DNA of 25,536 nucleotides from DAOUEH01 sp034430515. Its GTDB lineage: Bacteria > Chloroflexota > Dehalococcoidia > Dehalococcoidales > RBG-16-60-22. Shown in pieces: positions 21,035 to 25,536 of this stretch (the stretch's first letter is position 1; every line of letters starts with the position of its first letter). A model generated the notes under the pieces. The model saw only the letters and a list, made by a program, of their open reading frames with translations. It did not search any database and was not told the origin of the DNA. A program made the position numbers and the translations under genes. The stretch is taken from NCBI GenBank assembly GCA_034430515.1, contig DAOUEP010000008.1, positions 1 through 25,536 of the forward strand. The letters are read 5' to 3'.

Positions 21035-22051
21035 ATGAAAACCAAAATCGGCATCAACGGCTTCGGGCGCATCGGGCGGCTTACCCTCCGCGCGATGAAG
21101 AAATACCACGCCGACGACCTGGAAGTGGTCGCCGTCAACGACCTGGCGGACATCGCTACCAACGCCCACCTGTTCAAGTGGGACAGCAACTACGGCCCCT
21201 ACCCCGGCGAAGTTACCGCCCGGGACAATACCATCGTCGTGGACGGCCACGAAATCAAGGTCATCTCCGAGCGCGACCCCGCCGCCATCCCCTGGAAGAT
21301 GCTGGGGGCGGATATCGTCATCGAGTCCACCGGCGCCTTTACCGACGCCACCAAGGCCGCCGCCCACCTCAAGGGCGGCGCCAAAAAGGTGATTATCTCG
21401 GCCCCGGCCAAGAACGAGGACTATACCGTCGTCCTCGGCGTCAACGAAAAGGGCTACGACCCCAAGAAGCATCACGTTATCTCCAACGCCTCCTGCACCA
21501 CCAACGGCATCGCCCCGGCAGTCAAGGTGCTCCACAATAGTTTCGGCGTGGCCAAGGGGCTGATGACCACCATCCACGCCTACACCAACGACCAGAAGAT
21601 ACTGGACATCGTCCACCCCAGCGACATCCGCCGCGCCCGCGCCGCCGCCCTCAACATGATACCCACCACCACCGGCGCCGCCAAGCTGGTGGGCAAGCTA
21701 ATCGCCGGGCTGGAAGGCAAAGTCCACGGCTATTCCCTGCGCGTGCCCACGCCGACCGTCTCGGTGATTGACTTTGTGGCCGACCTGGAAAAAGATGTTA
21801 CCGTGGAGCAGGTCAACAAGGCCTTTCAGAAGGCCGCCAGGGGGCCGCTCTACGGCATCCTGGATTTCTGCGAGGAGGAGCTGGTGAGCACCGACTTCAA
21901 GGGCAACCCCCACTCCTCGATTATCGACGGCCCCGGCACCATGGTCATCGGCGGCAACATGGTCAAGATACTGGCCTGGTACGATAACGAGTGGGGCTAC
22001 TCCTGCCGCCTCGGCGACCTGGCGGTCTACCTGGCCTCGCGGGGGCTTTAG
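21035..22051 (+). CDS. gap: Glyceraldehyde-3-phosphate dehydrogenase, type I
   Basis: This 338-residue enzyme has GINGFGRIGRL as the NAD fold at the N-terminus and VVAVNDLADIATNAHLFKWDS, the usual NAD-type acidic segment. The catalytic C154 is in NASCTTNGIAP, the general-base histidine in TTIHAYTNDQK, and KLVGKLIAGLEGKVHGYSLRVPTPTVSV is the phosphate-binding core. In the Cys motif the usual following NC is NG, which removes the second cysteine and is tolerated in many homologs. AGGAGG lies 5 nt before the ATG. It follows the HgdB-like gene by 20 nt and completes a glycolytic pair with the enolase upstream. Confidence 0.97.
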   Translation: MKTKIGINGFGRIGRLTLRAMKKYHADDLEVVAVNDLADIATNAHLFKWDSNYGPYPGEVTARDNTIVVDGHEIKVISERDPAAIPWKMLGADIVIESTGAFTDATKAAAHLKGGAKKVIISAPAKNEDYTVVLGVNEKGYDPKKHHVISNASCTTNGIAPAVKVLHNSFGVAKGLMTTIHAYTNDQKILDIVHPSDIRRARAAALNMIPTTTGAAKLVGKLIAGLEGKVHGYSLRVPTPTVSVIDFVADLEKDVTVEQVNKAFQKAARGPLYGILDFCEEELVSTDFKGNPHSSIIDGPGTMVIGGNMVKILAWYDNEWGYSCRLGDLAVYLASRGL

Positions 22052-22127
22052 GGCCGGGGGGACGACCCGGATTTTTGCCATTTGGTAATATTTTCAGGTA
22101 TCACTCCCGATTTCCACCGCCTGACGA

Positions 22128-22156
22128 TTGACTTTGATTGCGGAATTGCGTAAAAT
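22128..22156 (+). promoter_or_regulatory. Promoter of the tubulin-like gene, TTGACT-N17-TAAAAT
   Basis: TTGACT (22128-22133) and TAAAAT (22151-22156) are 17 nt apart. The start would be near 22163, about 20 nt before the ATG, with GGGGTGA as ribosome binding site. The gene therefore appears independent of gap. Confidence 0.75.
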
Positions 22157-22183
22157 GGTGGCATAGCCAGGACGGGGTGATTT

Positions 22184-23359
22184 ATGCGATTAGTTGTGGT
22201 TGGCTTCGGGCAGTGCGGCGGCAGGATTGCCGACGAGTTCGCCCGTCTTAACGGAAGGGCCCGCGGCCTGCGCGGTCTGAACATCATCACCGGCGCCTAC
22301 GCCGTCAACACCGACATCGCCGACCTGAGCGGCCTGACCACCATCCGCTCCGACTTCGACCACCGCATCCTCATCGGCAACAAAAAGACCGGCGGCCACG
22401 GCGTGGGTAAAATCAACGAGCTGGGCGCCGAAATCGCCCGCGAGGACGCCGATAAGGTCGTCGAGACCATCAAGAACTCCCGCTATTTCCCGGAGACGGA
22501 CGCCTTCCTGCTCGCCGCCAGCGCCGCCGGCGGCACCGGCTCCGGCGCCATCTCCGTGATGACGCAGCAGATTAAAGAGCGCTACGTGGACAAGCCGGTC
22601 TATAACCTCATCGTCCTGCCCTTCGACCACGAAGTCGCCACCGAAGACCGCACCGTCTACAACGTGGCCACCTGCCTCAAGTCCAGCTACCTGGTGGCCG
22701 ACGCCATCTTCCTCGTCGATAACCAGCGCTACGTCATGAAGGACTCGTCGCTGGGCCAGAACCTGTCCAAGATAAATACCATCATCGCCCAGCCGTTTTT
22801 CAACCTCCTCTGCGCCGGCGAGGAGAAAAAGTCGCGCTACATCGGGGCCAAGATACTCGATGCCGGCGACATTATCCAGACGCTGGTGGGCTGGACGACG
22901 GTGGGCTACGGCCGCGCCCGCAAGTCGTCGTTCGGGTCGTTCTTCGGCGGCGGCAGCGACTTCCGCAGCAAGGCGTCGGAGACGCAGCGGGGGGTGCAGG
23001 CCCTGGACGAGGCCATCAGCGGCCTCTCCATCAAGTGCAACCCGCTCGATTCGAAGCGGGCCCTCTACCTGGTCTCGGCCCCGGCCAAGGAAATCAACGT
23101 GGACCTCATCAAGGAGCTGGGCACCTACATCAAGAACATGGCCCCGGAGGCCATCATCCGCAGCGGCGACTACCCCCGGGAAAAGGGCAACATGGACGTG
23201 ACGGTGATACTCTCCGAGATGAGCGACGTGGAGAAGGTGCGGAGCTACTTTACCAAGGCCATCAACCTGATGACCGAGCTCAAGAAACGCCAGGAAGGCA
23301 TGATAAGCACACAGCGAGGGATTGACATTACCATCAAGGACATTCCCTCGCTGCTGTAG
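22184..23359 (+). CDS. Divergent tubulin/FtsZ family GTPase
   Basis: This is a 391-residue protein. VVVGFGQCGGRIADEF (4-19) is the first nucleotide loop, AYAVNTDIADLSGL (38-51) matches the FtsZ segment aiNTDxxxL, and AAGGTGSG (114-121) carries the tubulin signature GGTGSG. The synergy-loop region ILDAGDIIQTLVGWTTVGYG (224-243) retains two acidic residues (D226, D229) where FtsZ has NxDfaD, although the Asn is replaced by Ile, so self-activated GTP hydrolysis is plausible. It lacks the long variable linker and the short C-terminal FtsZ tail. It is not a cell-division FtsZ by context (no dcw genes). Relatives of this kind include FtsZ-like and CetZ-like proteins with shape or positioning roles. 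It converges on two coiled-coil genes. Confidence 0.85.
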   Translation: MRLVVVGFGQCGGRIADEFARLNGRARGLRGLNIITGAYAVNTDIADLSGLTTIRSDFDHRILIGNKKTGGHGVGKINELGAEIAREDADKVVETIKNSRYFPETDAFLLAASAAGGTGSGAISVMTQQIKERYVDKPVYNLIVLPFDHEVATEDRTVYNVATCLKSSYLVADAIFLVDNQRYVMKDSSLGQNLSKINTIIAQPFFNLLCAGEEKKSRYIGAKILDAGDIIQTLVGWTTVGYGRARKSSFGSFFGGGSDFRSKASETQRGVQALDEAISGLSIKCNPLDSKRALYLVSAPAKEINVDLIKELGTYIKNMAPEAIIRSGDYPREKGNMDVTVILSEMSDVEKVRSYFTKAINLMTELKKRQEGMISTQRGIDITIKDIPSLL

Positions 23360-23481
23360 GTTTTTTTTCGGGCGGGCCGCCGCCCCAATACCCCACCCAT
23401 CCCACTCTCAGACGCTGCCGGATGCCGGCGGCGGCTCCCCGTGTCTTACTTAATTATTTCCCCTAACGGCTACCCCGGCTC

Positions 23482-23991
23482 TTATTTGGCTATCTTGGAA
23501 TAAATCTGCCAGGCCTGCTCGATGGTCTCGTCGTGGGCCTTCCAGGCCTTCTCGGTGTTGTTATCACGGATGCGGGCGGCATTGGCCACGGCCGCCTCGT
23601 AGGCCTGGGTGGTGGTCTCCAGGGCGCTCCGGTAGGACTCCTCGGCCCGTTGCAGCACGCCCTCGCGCGCCCGGGCGGCCTTGGTCAGGGCCTCATCGCG
23701 TTCTTTCTGCGCCTGGGCGACGGCCGCTTCGTAATTCCGGACGGCCTGCGCCTCGGCCCGCTTGTAGGCCTTGGCTACCTGGGTCTCGTTCTCGTGGTAA
23801 GCCTTGGCCACCTGGCGTTCGGCGTCCATATAGGCCGCGTACGCCCGTTCGGCCTGACTCATCACCTCGTCGAGGGGGCTTTTTGGCCTTTCCTCAGCGG
23901 CGGGCGGGGCCGGTTGAGCGGCTACGTCCGGCTTGTCTTTCATCTCCGCCGGGTTAACTGGCTTGTTGGGTTGCTCTTTCTGGTCAGGCAC
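23482..23991 (-). CDS. Ala/Glu-rich coiled-coil protein of 169 residues
   Basis: I do not recognise a family. After a Pro/Lys-rich N-terminus (about 35 residues) the rest is one continuous helix pattern with AYAAYMDAERQVAKAYHENE, VAKAYKRAEAQAVRNYEAAV and repeated aromatic-Ala steps every 11 or so residues, the look of a long amphipathic coiled coil. There is no signal peptide or membrane segment. The start is GTG with AAGGAGGTG upstream, and a good promoter lies 84 nt further. Its stop is 122 nt from the convergent tubulin-like gene. It could form filaments or bind membranes or a cytoskeleton, but this is inference from composition. Confidence 0.75.
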   Translation of the reverse strand: MPDQKEQPNKPVNPAEMKDKPDVAAQPAPPAAEERPKSPLDEVMSQAERAYAAYMDAERQVAKAYHENETQVAKAYKRAEAQAVRNYEAAVAQAQKERDEALTKAARAREGVLQRAEESYRSALETTTQAYEAAVANAARIRDNNTEKAWKAHDETIEQAWQIYSKIAK

Positions 23992-24081
23992 CAGACACCT
24001 CCTTAAAAAGTCATATTTAACCGAAATTTTGATTAGCTCTGGGGTTCTACCGGGCTAAAAACACCGTTTTACTTAGTGCCC

Positions 24082-24110
24082 AGTATATTGCTAACCCTCC
24101 TAAAAGTCAA
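24082..24110 (-). promoter_or_regulatory. Minus-strand promoter of the 169-residue coiled-coil gene
   Basis: On the minus strand TTGACT (24105-24110) and TATACT (24082-24087) lie 17 nt apart, in the gap between the two coiled-coil genes, so this gene is transcribed independently of its larger neighbour. Confidence 0.75.
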
Positions 24111-24197
24111 GCCAGATAACCCCCGGAAGGCATAAGGATTTCATTAACTAATGTTAAGATTTTGTATAATTGCGGGACAGGTGCCGGGGGCGCCCGA

Positions 24198-25536
24198 TTA
24201 GTCCTCTGCCTCCCCCGCTTCGTCAGCCTCGTCGCCGGCTTCCGACTCGGCGTGCTGGGAGCGTTTGGACTCGTACATCCTGGCCAGCGATTCCAGCCGC
24301 TGGGCTATGCGTTCCTTGGCTTCTTTATTGCCGGGCATCTCTTTGCCCCGGGACTCCGGCTTATCCGGGGCCGGCGTCTTTTTATCGGTGGGTTTTTTAC
24401 GGCCCGCCGCCGGCTTGGGGGGCTCCGGCGGTTCTTCCGGCTCGGGGGTCGGCTCTTCCGGCTCAACCAGGTCAACGTCGGCCGGCTCCGGCGCGGTTTC
24501 CTCTTCGGCAGCGGGGGCTTCCGCTACGGTGGGTGCTTCTTCTATTTCGGCTGCCGGTGCTTCCGGCTCGGGGGCCGGCTCTTCGGGCGGCGGCGCGGCC
24601 GCGGCGGTATCCGCCCCGTCTGCCTCCCCGGTATCCCAGGCCTGCGTCAGCGATTCTTCGTACTCCCGCAGGGACACCTCGGCCTTGTCCCGGGCCACCT
24701 GTCCGGTCGATTCGGCCCGGCCTATCGCCTCCCGGACAGCCTTGAGCGTCTGGGCCGCGTTTTCGCGGGCGGCCTTAATCATGGCGTCGGTAATCTCGCG
24801 GGCGCTCTTTACGGCGGCGTCCACCGCCTGGCGGGTCTCCTGGTTCACCCCCTCGGCCCGGGCGACGGCCGCCTGGACTTCTTTCTCCAGGCTGGCCGCT
24901 ATCTCCTGGGCGGCGCCAATGGCAGCTTCGACGGCGGCGTTCACCGTCTGGCGCGTTTCCTGGTTCATTTCCTCGGCCTTGGCGACGGCCGCCTGGATTT
25001 CCTTCTCCGAGCTGGCCGCTATCTCCTGGGCGGTGTTGGCGATGGCCTCGACGGCCTGCTGCACCTGGTTGGCCGCAGTCTCGGCCGTTTCCCGGGTCGC
25101 CTGGCCGATTTCATTGGCGCTGGCCACGGCCTCCCCGGCGGCCTTTTCCGAGGCCGCCACGGCCTCTTTCACTTCCTTAAGCGATGCCTCGGTGGAGGTG
25201 GCGGTACTCTGGCTGATTTCCTCAATCCTGGCGATGGCCGCCTGGAAATCCCGGGAGGCCGCCTCGTAGGACTCTTTGGCCGCCTTCACAGCGGCGGCGG
25301 CGGTGTCGCGCGCCTCTCCGGCCACCCCTTCCACCTGCTTGACGGTCTCCTGAGCGACCAGTTGCGAGGCCTCGCCGGCCTGCTCCAGATCCTTGCTGAT
25401 AGTGTCAATCTTGGCCGTCGTCTCCTGGGACAGCCGCCGCGAGTTTTCGGCGACGTCCCGGGCAACCTTGCTGATTGTCTCCGCCCGGTTGGCGGCTTCC
25501 TCGGCGGCGTGCGAGGCAATCTCGGCGGTATCGCGC
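24198..25536 (-). CDS. Large coiled-coil repeat protein, N-terminus beyond the window
   Basis: About 445 residues are visible. The frame is open to the right edge, so the true start lies outside; a GTG at 25334 is internal. The visible part begins with a long Ala/Glu helix (for example ETAANQVQQAVEAIANTAQE) with near-identical 40-residue blocks of the type IAASxEKEx-QAAVAxAE-xNQETRQxVxAAV, visible as two tandem 120-nt DNA units (24781-24900 and 24901-25020). About residue 300 onward is a Pro/Glu-rich linker, then a Lys-rich stretch and a C-terminal helix with an acidic tail. There is no membrane segment. Such proteins resemble chemoreceptor-like or apolipoprotein-like helices and may be structural, but no family is recognised. 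Confidence 0.75.
   Translation of the reverse strand, partial: RDTAEIASHAAEEAANRAETISKVARDVAENSRRLSQETTAKIDTISKDLEQAGEASQLVAQETVKQVEGVAGEARDTAAAAVKAAKESYEAASRDFQAAIARIEEISQSTATSTEASLKEVKEAVAASEKAAGEAVASANEIGQATRETAETAANQVQQAVEAIANTAQEIAASSEKEIQAAVAKAEEMNQETRQTVNAAVEAAIGAAQEIAASLEKEVQAAVARAEGVNQETRQAVDAAVKSAREITDAMIKAARENAAQTLKAVREAIGRAESTGQVARDKAEVSLREYEESLTQAWDTGEADGADTAAAAPPPEEPAPEPEAPAAEIEEAPTVAEAPAAEEETAPEPADVDLVEPEEPTPEPEEPPEPPKPAAGRKKPTDKKTPAPDKPESRGKEMPGNKEAKERIAQRLESLARMYESKRSQHAESEAGDEADEAGEAED

Noticed and set aside
23360..23400. T-run followed by a GC-rich hairpin after the tubulin-like gene as a terminator
   Set aside because: The T-run precedes the hairpin, so the order is wrong for an intrinsic terminator on the plus strand, and on the minus strand it would be followed by A's.
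24160..24175. TATAAT-like box on the plus strand between the coiled-coil genes
   Set aside because: There is no proper -35 and no plus-strand gene downstream. It lies in an AT-rich gap.
24198..25334. Taking GTG at 25334 as the start of the large coiled-coil protein
   Set aside because: The frame stays open, with the same helical composition, to the window edge, so the gene is truncated rather than starting there.

Overview
This is a 25.5 kb, GC-rich (roughly 60-65 %) bacterial chromosome segment with short intergenic gaps, frequent TTG/GTG starts and overlapping genes. The gene mix suggests an uncultured Chloroflexota (Dehalococcoidia-like) bacterium: a LivKHMGF ABC system, tandem SDR dehydrogenases, a TIGR04076 protein, a Dph6-like ATPase, a lone 2-hydroxyacyl-CoA dehydratase subunit and a divergent FtsZ/tubulin-like protein. 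That placement is an inference from gene content, not a database result. No phage, transposase, CRISPR, rRNA or tRNA genes were seen.

Layout. (1) 1-196: the 5' end of an IlvD-type dehydratase on the minus strand. (2) 352-5338: a promoter, a roughly 300 nt leader and a complete branched-chain amino acid type ABC transporter (livK-H-M-G-F), with a strong inverted repeat between livK and livH. (3) 5339-7323: two paralogous SDR oxidoreductases, each preceded by a copy of a roughly 50 nt dispersed repeat. (4) 7332-7624: an apparently free-standing structured RNA gene with its own promoter and intrinsic terminator, which I could not assign to a family, followed by a ribulose-phosphate-3-epimerase-like gene on what looks like a leaderless transcript. 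(5) 8341-9940, minus strand: CcdA, a TlpA-like lipoprotein thioredoxin and a small Cys-rich protein. This is a cytochrome-c-maturation or extracytoplasmic thiol-redox module. (6) 10078-15951, plus strand: a GYD protein, a RecB/AddB-like PD-(D/E)XK nuclease with Fe-S cysteines, a histidine phosphatase, a Dph6-like ATPase, a TIGR04076 protein, NAD-dependent DNA ligase and a coiled-coil lipoprotein. (7) 15988-22051: peptidyl-tRNA hydrolase, a small membrane protein, a third copy of the dispersed repeat, a TIGR00725 nucleotide-binding protein, enolase, an MBL hydrolase, a HgdB-like Fe-S protein and GAPDH. (8) 22128-25536: a divergent tubulin/FtsZ-family GTPase facing two minus-strand Ala/Glu-rich coiled-coil proteins, the second running off the window.

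Functionally, the window combines solute uptake, central glycolysis (enolase, GAPDH), DNA repair and ligation, envelope thiol chemistry and a possible cytoskeletal locus. The most novel-looking items are the unassigned RNA at 7367-7624, the dispersed repeat shared by 5503, 6457 and 17083, and the tubulin-like gene with its coiled-coil neighbours. Several genes (ccdA, the epimerase-like gene, the HgdB-like gene) have a -10 box 6-8 nt before the start codon and no Shine-Dalgarno, which points to leaderless mRNAs.
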